The notes: a model not told the origin generated them from the letters alone. Shown: positions 1-9,354, counted from the stretch's first letter. The stretch: 38,903 nt of DNA from an uncultured Clostridia bacterium (GCA_946624325.1 CAMOSC010000005.1:1-38903), one strand, 5' to 3'. Numbers and translations: made by a program.

Positions 1-203
1 ACGAGTACGATCGTTACCCAGATCATCAAGGGCGGCGGTCGGCAGATCACGGACCATGAGCATCAATGCTCATGGAGCCAATTCTTCAATCTCTGCACTT
101 TAATACTGTAAAGCCGTGAACAACAAACAGAAAAGGAAACCTTGACAGCTGTATATTAAACGTATATACTCAAAATAGACAAGCTGATCAGCGGAGGTAC
201 AGT

Positions 204-455
204 ATGAACGCTATTAAAGAGCTTAGAAATGCAACAAAAATGAGTCAGAATAAATTTGCTGCTTATCTTGGAATACCTGTGGCTAATATTCAGCACTGGG
301 AGCAGGGAGTTACAACGCCTCCAAATTATCTGGTAGCACTCATTTCGCGAGTTATGAAATATGACGGTTATATCAGCCGTGTGTTAACACCTGCCGAAGT
401 AGATATGCACCGGGAAACACAGACAGCATATTCTTTATGTGAATGCAAGTTATAA
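204..455 (+). CDS. HTH (XRE/Cro-like) DNA-binding protein, short
   Basis: ORF 83 aa with helix-turn-helix pattern 'MSQNKFAAYLGIPVANIQHWEQGVTTPPNYLVALI'; upstream GCGGAGG-type RBS. Confidence 0.7.
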   Translation: MNAIKELRNATKMSQNKFAAYLGIPVANIQHWEQGVTTPPNYLVALISRVMKYDGYISRVLTPAEVDMHRETQTAYSLCECKL

Positions 456-753
456 GGGCGATAATGATCTTGGCAGATTGATGCATGATTTCCTGTTTTC
501 AGATCCGGATGATATGTACACGGAGCTGCTGGCAGACAAAGCGAGATATCTGAAGTCCGATCCGAAGGGAGTTGATATTATGTGTAAGGTGATGGAAGAC
601 CTCAGGGAGGAATCGATTCAGAGAGGAATTGATCAAAATCGTGTGGAGAGCATCAGGAACTTGATGCTGACACTTAAAATGACAGCTCAACAGGCTATGG
701 ATGCACTTTTGATTCCAGTGACTGAGCAGTCCAAATATGCCGCAAAGCTCTGA
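439..753 (+). pseudogene. C-terminal fragment of a Rpn/PD-(D/E)XK 'transposase-like' nuclease family protein
   Basis: 'DNDLGRLMHDFLFSDPDDMYTELLADKARYLKSDPKGVDIMCKVMEDLREE...IRNLMLTLKMTAQQAMDALLIPVTEQSKY' resembles the C-terminal tail of that family; the N-terminal nuclease domain is absent and the fragment overlaps the preceding ORF end. Confidence 0.45.
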
Positions 754-914
754 TTTTCCTGCCCATCAGACAACGACAAGCTTTCATGCACCACGAAAAT
801 CGCATCATTGATCTGGCAGGTTGTTTTTCATTCGGCGGGCATCTGTATGAAGCAGGCACCGCACTGGCAGGTGCCAAAGTAGAAATTGCCTATGATCCTC
901 TGGATAAGCGTAGA
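753..914 (+). pseudogene. C-terminal remnant of DDE transposase (Mu-transposase-type C-terminal beta-barrel)
   Basis: Open frame without its own start gives 'FLPIRQRQAFMHHENRIIDLAGCFSFGGHLYEAGTALAGAKVEIAYDPLDKRR', matching the 'R.VD..G.....G..YE.......G..V.V.YDP' pattern of transposase C-termini; catalytic domain missing. Confidence 0.5.
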
Positions 915-1079
915 CAGCGGGACAGTAGGGCGAACAGCACTCCCGGTTGGATTTTCTGTATCAACAATTCTTTGGGGATCACCGAATGTTTTCAGATAAT
1001 AAGGAACGGAATCTTGATTTTATGGACCTTGACAGGTATAATTATTTTGAGAGATTATGTAATAAGGGGAGGCATCTGA

Positions 1080-2021
1080 ATGACTGAGGAGAAGAAACTG
1101 ACCTACGAAGAACTGATGGCAGAGCGGGATGCCTACAAAGCCGAGAACGATGTCCTGAAGAAAGACCGTGTAAACCGTCAGGCGAAGAATTCCGTATTCC
1201 TGAACCTGTTTACACGCAAGGAATATCAGCTGAGACTTTACAAAGAATTGTTTCCGCAGGATACCACGATTACAGAAGACGATCTTGAACTTGTCACCTT
1301 GGACAACGTTCTGACGATTCACCCGTATAATGACCTTGGACTTCTGGCAAGAGGAAAGCTGATCATTCTTGCGGAAACACAATCTACATGGTCTGTGAAT
1401 ATTATTTTCCGTTTGGCTGATTACTACTACGATTCCGCAATGAGTTATCTGGTCATGCGGAAAGCCGATTTGTATGCTACACCGAAAGTAGATATTCCGG
1501 ATGTGGAAGCTTTTGTAATTTATACCGGAAAGAAAAAGATAGAGAAGGACGTTTTATCCCTGAACCAGGAATTATTTGGTGGCAATTCGGACAAACCTGA
1601 ATTTAAAGCGCGAATTCTGCATGGTGATTATAAGGGTGAGATTATAGCAGAGTACATGGGGTTCTGTCGTATCTGGGACCAGACTGTGGTTTCTGTCAAG
1701 AGTCCTGAAGAAAAGAGAGAAGCAGTCGTATTGACCATAGACCTTTGTATTCAGAAAGGCTATCTGGCCAAATATTTCGAAGAACACAGAGCGGAGGTGG
1801 AAAAAATCATGTTAACAATGTTAAGCCCCGAATATGTGAGAATAGCTTCAGAGAGAACACAGAAGATTAAAGAGGATATCAGTTTTGGAAGATTTGCAAA
1901 CATGCCGGAAGATCAGATCAAAGCATTGATCATTCGCCGCTATGATCTCACACCGACTTATGCTCAGAACTTCCTTGATGATGATTCTGATCCGGATGAT
2001 TCTACACCGGCTGCTATTTAA
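1080..2021 (+). CDS. Rpn family recombination-promoting nuclease / PD-(D/E)XK putative transposase
   Basis: 313-aa ORF; 'NSVFLNLFTRKEYQLRLYKELFP...LIILAETQSTWSVNIIFRLADYYYDS' typical of the family; RBS GGGGAGG upstream. Confidence 0.7.
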   Translation: MTEEKKLTYEELMAERDAYKAENDVLKKDRVNRQAKNSVFLNLFTRKEYQLRLYKELFPQDTTITEDDLELVTLDNVLTIHPYNDLGLLARGKLIILAETQSTWSVNIIFRLADYYYDSAMSYLVMRKADLYATPKVDIPDVEAFVIYTGKKKIEKDVLSLNQELFGGNSDKPEFKARILHGDYKGEIIAEYMGFCRIWDQTVVSVKSPEEKREAVVLTIDLCIQKGYLAKYFEEHRAEVEKIMLTMLSPEYVRIASERTQKIKEDISFGRFANMPEDQIKALIIRRYDLTPTYAQNFLDDDSDPDDSTPAAI

Positions 2022-2278
2022 ACGATTATGTTATGATCATCCAGCTCGCCTGGCTGCGCACCCTGTGTTAATCTACACAACCGGAATCCTGCCTGGCGGG
2101 CTTCTTTTTTGAATTGTACTGAGGCCGGAGGAAATGGCAGAATTTGACGCGGAGGAGTTGCTTACAATCCAGTGGGCTTTAGATAAGCTTTCAGGCGAGC
2201 CAAAATCAAAGGGATCGGTTCAACCAACGCGGAAAACTGGGAAATATTTGAAAATATCATTACCGATAGAGACAGAAC

Positions 2279-2935
2279 ATGGTACAAGGATCAATTAAAA
2301 GAAGAACGAGCCGCAGACTTGCAGAGGTGGATATAAGCGGAAATATTTTTGAAGCTTATATATCGAATGGGATAGATATGGAGTTTTTGAAAACCGGAGC
2401 AATCTGTTTTCTTCGGGAAGCGGAGAATGAAAACCGAAGATCCCCGTTTGATTTATATTCAGTTTACGACGGCGATACATTGGTATGCGTTGATACAAAA
2501 GAACCGCTTAGAATCGCTGAAAGATGGGCATTGAACAATCTTAACGGCAAACTGGATGGAGGAGTATCTTTTTATCAGGACACAAAGGGAATGACGCTCC
2601 TTACCCTCGGCAGAGAAAACCATGATCTGATAATTCAGGTGATGGGAACTTCTTTTGTAAAAGATAGAATAGCATATCTCCCGGGAATACCATCTAAGGC
2701 ATTGAATGAAAGACTGGCATCTCTTTTGTGGATGAAGAATCGTGGACAAGATCCTCACCTGCTGTTTGTGGTCTGCAGGTGTGATGCAGATTATTTTTGC
2801 GCGAATCGCGAAGTTGATCCGTATTTTGCAGATCTTCTGGAGGATGTAAAAAATAACGGTATACCGATAGAAGCGGTGAGATGTTTGGTTAACGAAGAAG
2901 GTATGACGTTTGATTTCACAATTCCACTGAGATAA
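2279..2935 (+). CDS. Divergent SfsA-like protein
   Basis: 218 aa; C-terminal 'LLFVVCRCDADYFCANREVDPYFADLLEDVKNNGIPIEAVRCLV' follows the SfsA 'LFvvqR.Da..f.pn.eiDP.Fa..L..a...Gv...a' pattern. Confidence 0.6.
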   Translation: MVQGSIKRRTSRRLAEVDISGNIFEAYISNGIDMEFLKTGAICFLREAENENRRSPFDLYSVYDGDTLVCVDTKEPLRIAERWALNNLNGKLDGGVSFYQDTKGMTLLTLGRENHDLIIQVMGTSFVKDRIAYLPGIPSKALNERLASLLWMKNRGQDPHLLFVVCRCDADYFCANREVDPYFADLLEDVKNNGIPIEAVRCLVNEEGMTFDFTIPLR

Positions 2936-2939
2936 AGAT

Positions 2940-3150
2940 GCTGCTCGGTATTGGAATGCTCCTCGTCAATGATGACGATGAAATCCATCCCGGCGCGATG
3001 GGCCTTCGCAATGCGGTCAAACAGATTTTGCGTGGTTCGATGTGGAACCATAGAGCATTTTCTGGCGGCTTTGTTCCTCCAGATCGGCCTTACCAGGACA
3101 AAGCCAGATGAAGGCTGTATAAGCATTGACCTTGTTCAGGTACGCATCTA
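2940..3150 (-). pseudogene. Remnant of type III restriction enzyme (Res) / DEAD-DEAH helicase
   Basis: Minus-strand frames give 'VNAYTAFIWLCPGKADLEEQSRQKM' and, in another frame, 'SMVPHRTTQNLFDRIAKAHRAGMDFIVIIDEEHSNT', i.e. helicase motif II (DEEH) and flanking blocks separated by frameshift/deletion. Confidence 0.5.
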
Positions 3151-3242
3151 CAGTAAACCATATTCTCGTTCTCTTTACGAACACCGCAAAACGCATTGCA
3201 TATTGCGGCAAAATATGATATGCTTTTTCATGAGGTGACAGA

Positions 3243-3554
3243 ATGTACGAATACTTTGAATTTGATATTGAAAATGCATCTTTTGAATGGGATGAAGAGA
3301 AGGAGATACAGAATTTCAAAAAGCACGGGATCCGTTTTAAGACAGCTGCAAAAGTTTTTCTGGATCCCAATAAGCTGATAAGAAAAGACGAAGAGCATCC
3401 GGAAGAGGAACGATACAATATCCTTGGAAAAGTCGGCAGGATCTTATTTGTTGTATGCGTATTCAGAGGAGATAATTGTGTTAGACTGATATCAGCAAGA
3501 GTTGCTTCTGTTCCGGAAAAGGAGAGGTATGATCATGGTGAAGATGAGTTTTAA
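3243..3554 (+). CDS. brnT: BrnT-family toxin
   Basis: 'FEWDEEKEIQNFKKHGIRFKTAAKVFLDP...EERYNILGKVGRILFVVCVFRGDNCVRLISARVASVPEKERY' is a characteristic BrnT pattern. Confidence 0.85.
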   Translation: MYEYFEFDIENASFEWDEEKEIQNFKKHGIRFKTAAKVFLDPNKLIRKDEEHPEEERYNILGKVGRILFVVCVFRGDNCVRLISARVASVPEKERYDHGEDEF

Positions 3555-3837
3555 AGAAATTAATTCCGAATTGAGCAAAGAAGATATTCTTGAATTGGAA
3601 GATGCAGCAGCAAGAACTATAGTATATGATGATGAAAGTCCTGAGATGACGCCGGAAATGTTAAAGCAGTTCAAGCGGATGAAGCAAATAAGCAGGACAA
3701 AACAAACAGCGTCTATTCGGTTATCGGAAAAAGCACAAAAGTTTTCGAAGTCCTATGGCAAGGGTTATACTTCCTTCCTGAGCCGGTTGATAGATGCAGC
3801 ATTAGATGATGCCACGCTCGTTAAGAAATGCTTATGA
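3535..3837 (+). CDS. brnA: BrnA-family antitoxin
   Basis: Overlaps the brnT end (ATG 3535 after GGAGAGG RBS); 'SPEMTPEMLKQFKRMKQ...KQTASIRLSEKAQKFSKSYGKGYTSFLSRLIDAAL' fits the RHH-type BrnA C-terminus. Confidence 0.8.
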   Translation: MVKMSFKEINSELSKEDILELEDAAARTIVYDDESPEMTPEMLKQFKRMKQISRTKQTASIRLSEKAQKFSKSYGKGYTSFLSRLIDAALDDATLVKKCL

Positions 3838-4074
3838 TGAACAGAAGGCGCGAAATTATTCCTACCCTTCACCGGCAGTTCCGGCACCAACCTAATCTAT
3901 CTCCTTGATACCATGCTCACAGGCATCGCCGAAGCAGCACTGATGATGAAGAGAAGGAGAAGTGCAGCGTGATAACCGCCCGGTACACGAATCTTCACAT
4001 CTCAAATAATCAAGGATCTCTGAGAGACACAGGTCCCCGATGACTATTTTATCAAATTACCTGAGGAGAACATA

Positions 4075-4704
4075 ATGAATCAAACCGAACGCCGCGACAA
4101 AGAACTTGCTTACATTGCTGATCAGGAAGTTGCAGAGGAAATGATTGCCTGCAGAAAGATCCTGCAAAAGCTGAATTTCATGGATCGATCTGATTTTGAA
4201 GGCATTTCGAATGTCGTGAAAGAGTTGCTCGGCGCGGAGGGAGCGTTCATAAATCCGCCTTTTTACTGTGATTACGGAACGCATATTAAGGTTGGTAAAA
4301 ACTTCTTTGCCAACTATAACTGTACCATCATCGATGTTGCGACCGTCACAATAGGGGACAACTGTCAGATGGCGCCGAACGTAGCCATCTACACGGCAGG
4401 CCACCCGATCTATCCTTCTGTCCGCAATTCGGCCTATGAATACGGCAAGGCCGTTACGATCGGCGATAATGTATGGCTCGGAGGGAATACGGTTGTCTGC
4501 CCGGGCGTTCATATTGGAAGCAACGTGGTCATCGGCGCGGGAAGTGTGGTAACAAGGGATATCCCGGACTGGTGTGTCGCTGTCGGAAACCCCTGCAGGG
4601 TCCTGCGCAAAATTACGGAAAGCGATAAGAGGAAGCTGTTCAGGGATGAGGAGATAGATGATGAGGCATGGCAGGATATTGTTTCAAGGGGCTATGCTGA
4701 CTGA
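4075..4704 (+). CDS. maa: Maltose/galactoside O-acetyltransferase family (sugar O-acetyltransferase, left-handed beta-helix)
   Basis: 209 aa; hexapeptide repeats 'VTIGDNCQMAPNVAIYTAGHPIYPSVRN...VTIGDNVWLGGNTVVCPGVHIGSNVVIGAGSVVTRDIP'. Confidence 0.85.
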   Translation: MNQTERRDKELAYIADQEVAEEMIACRKILQKLNFMDRSDFEGISNVVKELLGAEGAFINPPFYCDYGTHIKVGKNFFANYNCTIIDVATVTIGDNCQMAPNVAIYTAGHPIYPSVRNSAYEYGKAVTIGDNVWLGGNTVVCPGVHIGSNVVIGAGSVVTRDIPDWCVAVGNPCRVLRKITESDKRKLFRDEEIDDEAWQDIVSRGYAD

Positions 4705-4731
4705 CGGCTTCCGGTCTGATACACATTATAT

Positions 4732-4890
4732 GGAATTGTTCAGGGCCAGACGAATGACAATCTCAGGAGGATCGTGGATTCAGCCGACTGAAATCCATGC
4801 TTTTCCACAGAGCAGCATCCGGAAGGCACACCGCGGCACCGGAAGTGGCTGTTTCATGCCATTCCCGGGGTTCGGCTCTGAACAGCTGAC
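4732..4890. repeat. Family A cruciform repeat, copy A1 (degenerate, reverse orientation)
   Basis: Starts GGAATTGTTCAGGGCCAG and ends CGGCTCTGAACAGCTGAC, with internal palindrome GTGGATTcagcCGACTGAAATCCAT; see A5-A7. Confidence 0.6.
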
Positions 4891-4913
4891 ATTAAATTTG
4901 GAGGGAGAAAACC

Positions 4914-5816
4914 ATGTCGGACGTACAATACTATAAGGCTGTGGAAATTGCGGAGAAATCGTGGCAGATCGAGTATGCCTTTACGGATCAGGAGCATGTG
5001 TACTGCTATCTGCTGGAAGGGCGCGACTGTGCGCTGGTGATTGATACGATGTACGGTTACGGGAGCCTGAAGACCTTCTGCGAAACACTTACCGAAAAAC
5101 CGTTAAAACTGGTATGCACGCATTTCCATCTGGATCATGTGGCTGCGAACAGCGAATTCGGATGCTGCTACATGCATCATCGGGATATCGCGAATTATTA
5201 TGATTCCAGGCTGCCCGGAACGGAGCAGATGCTCTTGCATGCGAAGGAGGAGGCATTCCCGGAGCTGCGGGAGCGCATGGAGGAGGCGGACATGGTGGCG
5301 TTCGCGCCCGTGCCGGCTTATCCGCTCTATGACGGGGATCTCCTTGACCTGGGAGACCGGAAGATTGAGGTGATCCTGGTCGGCGGACACTCGGCGGGCT
5401 CCGTGGTATTTCTGGACAGGGAGCGGCGCATTGCCTATACCGGCGACTGCTGCAACAGCAATACGCTGCTGGGCTTTGGAAACTCCCTTCCGGTGGCGGC
5501 ATATCTGAAGAACCTGCTGCATTTCAAGAAGTACCAGGACCAGTTTGACATGATGTACGGCGGACACCAGGTGCTGCCGCCGTCGGTCATTGACGAGGGC
5601 ATTGAGCTCTGTGCCAGGATTATCGCCGGAACGGATGATAAAGAGCAGGTGCAGGGGATGTTCGGCCGCATGACGACCTACGGGGCCAGACATGCGGACG
5701 GCCCTCTGTCGCGGGCGGACGGGAAGCTTTTCAATATGTGCTACAGGCCGGAGCGGATCCTTGAAGCGGAAGAGCGCCCGAGAGTGATAGATTTTAAGCC
5801 GGTGCCGATGTTCTGA
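4914..5816 (+). CDS. MBL-fold metallo-hydrolase
   Basis: 300 aa; HFHLDH metal-binding motif ('LVCTHFHLDHVAANSEF'), 'GHSAGSVVF', 'YTGDCC'. Confidence 0.85.
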   Translation: MSDVQYYKAVEIAEKSWQIEYAFTDQEHVYCYLLEGRDCALVIDTMYGYGSLKTFCETLTEKPLKLVCTHFHLDHVAANSEFGCCYMHHRDIANYYDSRLPGTEQMLLHAKEEAFPELRERMEEADMVAFAPVPAYPLYDGDLLDLGDRKIEVILVGGHSAGSVVFLDRERRIAYTGDCCNSNTLLGFGNSLPVAAYLKNLLHFKKYQDQFDMMYGGHQVLPPSVIDEGIELCARIIAGTDDKEQVQGMFGRMTTYGARHADGPLSRADGKLFNMCYRPERILEAEERPRVIDFKPVPMF

Positions 5817-5837
5817 TTTCCAACTGGATGTTTCCTC

Positions 5838-6005
5838 ACTGCTCAGAGCCGGACTGTGTAAATGGCAAAGAGAAGGCCTCTGCGGCTGCGGTGTGCCCGC
5901 CGGATGCAAATCCCTGAAGAACCCTGTGTTGCATCCGGCGGACACGCCGCAACTTCGGAAAAGGCTGTTTTCGCCATTTCCGGAGTCTGGCTCTGAAGAG
6001 TTACG
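5838..6005. repeat. Family A cruciform repeat, copy A2 (mirror-type hybrid)
   Basis: ACTGCTCAGAGCCGGACT...GTCTGGCTCTGAAGAGTTAC; contains GCGGTGTGCCCGCCGGATGCAAAT and its inverse TTGCATCCGGCGGACACGCCGCAA. Confidence 0.75.
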
Positions 6006-6096
6006 ATAATTTTACATATTCCGAATAACTTACGATGGAAAAATATACGGAGTTGTGTTAGAATAAAAGGAGATGAACCGTGTATTTTCAATCTAT

Positions 6097-6185
6097 GAGG
6101 AGACATATTCTGCCCACGGCTGCGTTTTTTGCAGGCGTGGCTGCAAAACAGTCATCCGCTGCTGTTAAGCCAGGGCACAAAACTG
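6097..6185 (+). repeat. Family D leader-like repeat, copy D1
   Basis: GAGGAGACATATTCTGCCCACGGCTGCGTTTTTTGCAGGCGTGGCTGCAAAACAGTCATCCGCTGCTGTTAAGCCAGGGCACAAAAC; tandem with D2 (offset 95 bp). Confidence 0.65.
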
Positions 6186-6191
6186 TTTTCA

Positions 6192-6284
6192 AAGGAGACA
6201 TGTTTGTCCGCGGCTGCATTTTATCAGGTGCGGCCGCATAACAGCCATCCGCGGCCACTAAGCCAGAGTACCGAGTACAGAACC
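6192..6284 (+). repeat. Family D leader-like repeat, copy D2
   Basis: AAGGAGACATGTTTGTCCGCGGCTGCATTTTATCAGGTGCGGCCGCATAACAGCCATCCGCGGCCACTAAGCCAGAGTAC; hairpin GCGGCTGCA/TGCGGCCGC. Confidence 0.65.
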
Positions 6285-6307
6285 ACATTTTGGGAGGAGG
6301 AACCAGA

Positions 6308-9187
6308 TTGAGACGTCCTATTTCACATATCGCGCTTGGAAGTATGCTGATTGCCGGAACGGCTATGGTGGTTACCGGCTTTGCGGGGAAAACGCTGGCG
6401 GAAAATGCGGCGGAAACCTCAGCGGCCGGGGAGATGGTGGCGGAGTCCGCTGCCGAAGCCGGAACAGACGCTCTTCAGGAGCCGCTGACCTCGGAGTATG
6501 AAAGCAGTGAATATGAAACAGCTGATCCGGAGACTCCTGAACCCGTAACGGAACCGGAGACCTCCGAACCCATGACAGAGCCGGAAACGCTCTTTGCCTG
6601 GGAGAATGCCGATTACGAGTATCTCCGCGTGGGCAGCACCACGCCGTTCGGCGGAAAGTTCTTCACCGATATGTGGGGCAACGCGATGAGCGATATCGAC
6701 GTGCGCGCGCTCATCCACGGCTACAATCTGGTGGAGTGGAAGGGAAGCGAGGGAACCTTTGCGATAGATCCTTCCGTTGTCAGCGGCATTACGGTTGTAG
6801 AGGATAACCAGACAGGCAACCGTACCTATTATTTCACGGTTTACGACGATCTGTTTTATAATGACGGCACGCGGATCACGGCGCGGGATTATGCCTTTTC
6901 CATGCTGCTGTCCATCGCTCCGCAGATTGCGGAGCTCGGCGGCAATACCAGGGATCTGGAGTATGTGCTGGGTTATGAGGAATACATAAACGGCGAGGTG
7001 CCGTATTTGTCCGGTATCCGGGTGCTGGCGGACAATCTCCTTTCCATCACCATAAAAGGCGAGTATCTGCCGTTCTTCTATGAGCTGGGACTGCTGGACT
7101 GCGTCCCGTATCCCATCCACGTGATTGCCCCCGGCTGCCAGGTTGAGGATCTCGGAAACGGCGTTATGATTACCAACATTCCGGACTACGAGGAGCCGGA
7201 GGAGGAAACGGAAGAGGAGCTTTCGGAGGAGGAATCCCCGGAAAACGAAGAGGCGGTTTCGGGAGAAGACGCCGGAGAGTTTACGGAGGAGCTGACCGGA
7301 GAAGAGGCCTCGGAGGAAGCCGGGTCTGAGGCGGAAACGGAAGAGGAGACGACCGGAAGCGGGGAGGAAGAGCCGCGCTTTACCGCGGAGCTCCTTACAA
7401 AGACCATCATGGATGAGGAGAGCGGGTATCTGGCGCATCCGACCGTGACGAGCGGCCCGTATACCCTGGTATCGTTTGACGGAAGCACGGCTTATCTCGA
7501 GGCAAATGAATACTATAAGGGCAATTCGGACGGTCTTCGCCCGGTGATTGACAGGCTGGAGTTTGCCACCGCAGACAACGCAACCATGGTGGATGAGCTG
7601 GAGGCCGGCGAGTACGGCCTGCTGAATAAGGTTATGAACGGCGATGCGGTGAATGCGGGCATGGCCCTGACAAGGCTGCGCGACCGGCACAACCGTCCCA
7701 TCTACGGTATGAGCAACTACATGCGCACGGGTCTGGCTATGATCAGCTTCAGCACGGAACGCGATATGGTGAGCTCTGAAAAGATGCGCCAGGCGATTTC
7801 CCACTGCATCGACAAACAGGCCCTGATGGAGGATTATGTGGGCAGGTCCATGGGTTCCGTGGTGAACGGTTATTACGGAATCGGCCAGTGGATGTACCAG
7901 CTGATCAGCCATACCGGCGCGATGCCCTATCCGATAGACGAGCCGGAGGATGAAAATGATGCCGAGGCCGTCGCGGCTTACGAGAAGGAGCTTGCCGAGT
8001 GGGAAGCCCTGAACCTTGACAATGTTGAAATTTACGAGCTCGATGTAAACCAGGCGGCCCTCCTGTTTGAGGAAGAAGGGTGGAAGCTGAACGCCGAAGG
8101 AGAGGCGTTTGATCCTGAGGAGGATACCGTCCGCTACCGCGCCGAGTACCATCCGGAGTGGGTGGAGGAGGAAGAATCCACCGAGGGGCTGACAGAGACG
8201 GAGGAATTCTCCGGACTGTCCGAAGACGGAGATGTGACTGACGCGGCAGAAGAGCCGGCCGGTGAAGAAACACCCGGAGCAGAGACTGAAACGGAGACTG
8301 CCGCAGAGCCCGAAACCGAAGAGGAGACCGCGGAGGAACCCGTTGAGACCGAAATCGTGGAGCAGGAGGACGGCTGGTTCCTTGTTCCGCTGACGCTCTC
8401 TCTGCTGATCCCGGAGGGCAATAAGATTATCGACGTCATGGATGAGAATTTCACGGATTATCTGGCGGAGGCCGGTGCCGTTCTCACCATCAGCACGGCT
8501 CCCATGGATGAAGTGCTTCGGTACTACTATCGCCAGGACAACCGCGACTTCGATATGATCTACATGGCCACAAACTTCGACGTGGTCTTCGATCCGGCTC
8601 AGACCTTCCTGTACACCGAGCCTGAGGAGGAGACGACAGAGGCGGAAACCGAGGAGCTTACGACGGAAGAAGAGACAACAGAGATCGGCCTGGAAGAGAT
8701 TGTGACCGGGGAAGAGGAGCTTTCCGGGGAGTATAATGCCGCCGCGTATGAGGATCTGGTTGAGGAATCGACCATTTCCGCGGAGGAAGGCCGGAGCGAA
8801 GAACTGACCGCGGAGGAGGAGACGACAGAAGAGCTTCCTGTTCCGGATACCCGCAATACCACGGGCATTTCCGATAAGACGCTCTATGAGCTGGCTGTGG
8901 ATATGCGCCGCACCGATCCGGGAGATGTGCTGACCTACATGAAGAAATGGGTGGCATTCCAGGAACGCTTCTCCGAGGTCGTGCCGTTAATTCCCATCTA
9001 TTCCAACGTCTACTTTGATTTCTATCCGCGCATTCTGCACGGCTACAACATCTACGAGAATATTTCGTGGGGCAACGCCATTGTCGGTGCATGGCTGAGC
9101 GATCCGGAGGACGAGGAGGAGACCACGGAGGAAGCCGAAGCGGAATATGAAGCAGCGGACGGTGAAACGCTCGAGGAGATAGACTGA
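6308..9187 (+). CDS. Family 5 extracellular solute-binding protein (peptide/oligopeptide type) with Glu/Thr-rich low-complexity inserts
   Basis: 'YTFTVYDDLFYNDGTRITARDYAFSMLLSI', 'TSGPYTLVSFDGSTAYLEANEYY', 'MRQAISHCIDKQALMEDYVG...' are SBP_bac_5 hallmarks; TTG start at 6308 preceded by GGGAGGAGG (ORF track starts at 6290 inside the RBS). Confidence 0.75.
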   Translation: MRRPISHIALGSMLIAGTAMVVTGFAGKTLAENAAETSAAGEMVAESAAEAGTDALQEPLTSEYESSEYETADPETPEPVTEPETSEPMTEPETLFAWENADYEYLRVGSTTPFGGKFFTDMWGNAMSDIDVRALIHGYNLVEWKGSEGTFAIDPSVVSGITVVEDNQTGNRTYYFTVYDDLFYNDGTRITARDYAFSMLLSIAPQIAELGGNTRDLEYVLGYEEYINGEVPYLSGIRVLADNLLSITIKGEYLPFFYELGLLDCVPYPIHVIAPGCQVEDLGNGVMITNIPDYEEPEEETEEELSEEESPENEEAVSGEDAGEFTEELTGEEASEEAGSEAETEEETTGSGEEEPRFTAELLTKTIMDEESGYLAHPTVTSGPYTLVSFDGSTAYLEANEYYKGNSDGLRPVIDRLEFATADNATMVDELEAGEYGLLNKVMNGDAVNAGMALTRLRDRHNRPIYGMSNYMRTGLAMISFSTERDMVSSEKMRQAISHCIDKQALMEDYVGRSMGSVVNGYYGIGQWMYQLISHTGAMPYPIDEPEDENDAEAVAAYEKELAEWEALNLDNVEIYELDVNQAALLFEEEGWKLNAEGEAFDPEEDTVRYRAEYHPEWVEEEESTEGLTETEEFSGLSEDGDVTDAAEEPAGEETPGAETETETAAEPETEEETAEEPVETEIVEQEDGWFLVPLTLSLLIPEGNKIIDVMDENFTDYLAEAGAVLTISTAPMDEVLRYYYRQDNRDFDMIYMATNFDVVFDPAQTFLYTEPEEETTEAETEELTTEEETTEIGLEEIVTGEEELSGEYNAAAYEDLVEESTISAEEGRSEELTAEEETTEELPVPDTRNTTGISDKTLYELAVDMRRTDPGDVLTYMKKWVAFQERFSEVVPLIPIYSNVYFDFYPRILHGYNIYENISWGNAIVGAWLSDPEDEEETTEEAEAEYEAADGETLEEID

Positions 9188-9298
9188 TATCGGGGCTGAA
9201 AGCAGGAACCACTGCTGGCCGTCCCGCCGGTGGAGACGCGGTTTCCGTCCGCACCGGTATGTGTATAAAACGGGATTCGCGGAGTGCGAATGAACGCA

Positions 9299-9334
9299 GA
9301 AGCAGCCCGGGAAGCGTTTCCCCGGGCTGCTTCT
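9299..9334 (+). terminator. Strong GC hairpin downstream of the solute-binding protein gene (U-tract weak)
   Basis: AGAAGCAGCCCGGG-aagcgttt-CCCCGGGCTGCTTCT. Confidence 0.5.
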
Positions 9335-9354
9335 GGTTCTGAATGACTTGCTGA

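Noticed and set aside
3840-4060. Possible gene remnant after brnA ('KLFLPFTGSSGTNLIYLLDTMLTGIAEAALMMKRRR')
   Set aside because: Looks like decayed coding DNA but I could not assign it to a family.
6419-8152. 577-aa minus-strand ORF
   Set aside because: Antisense to the family 5 solute-binding protein, no recognisable domain, lacks a convincing RBS.
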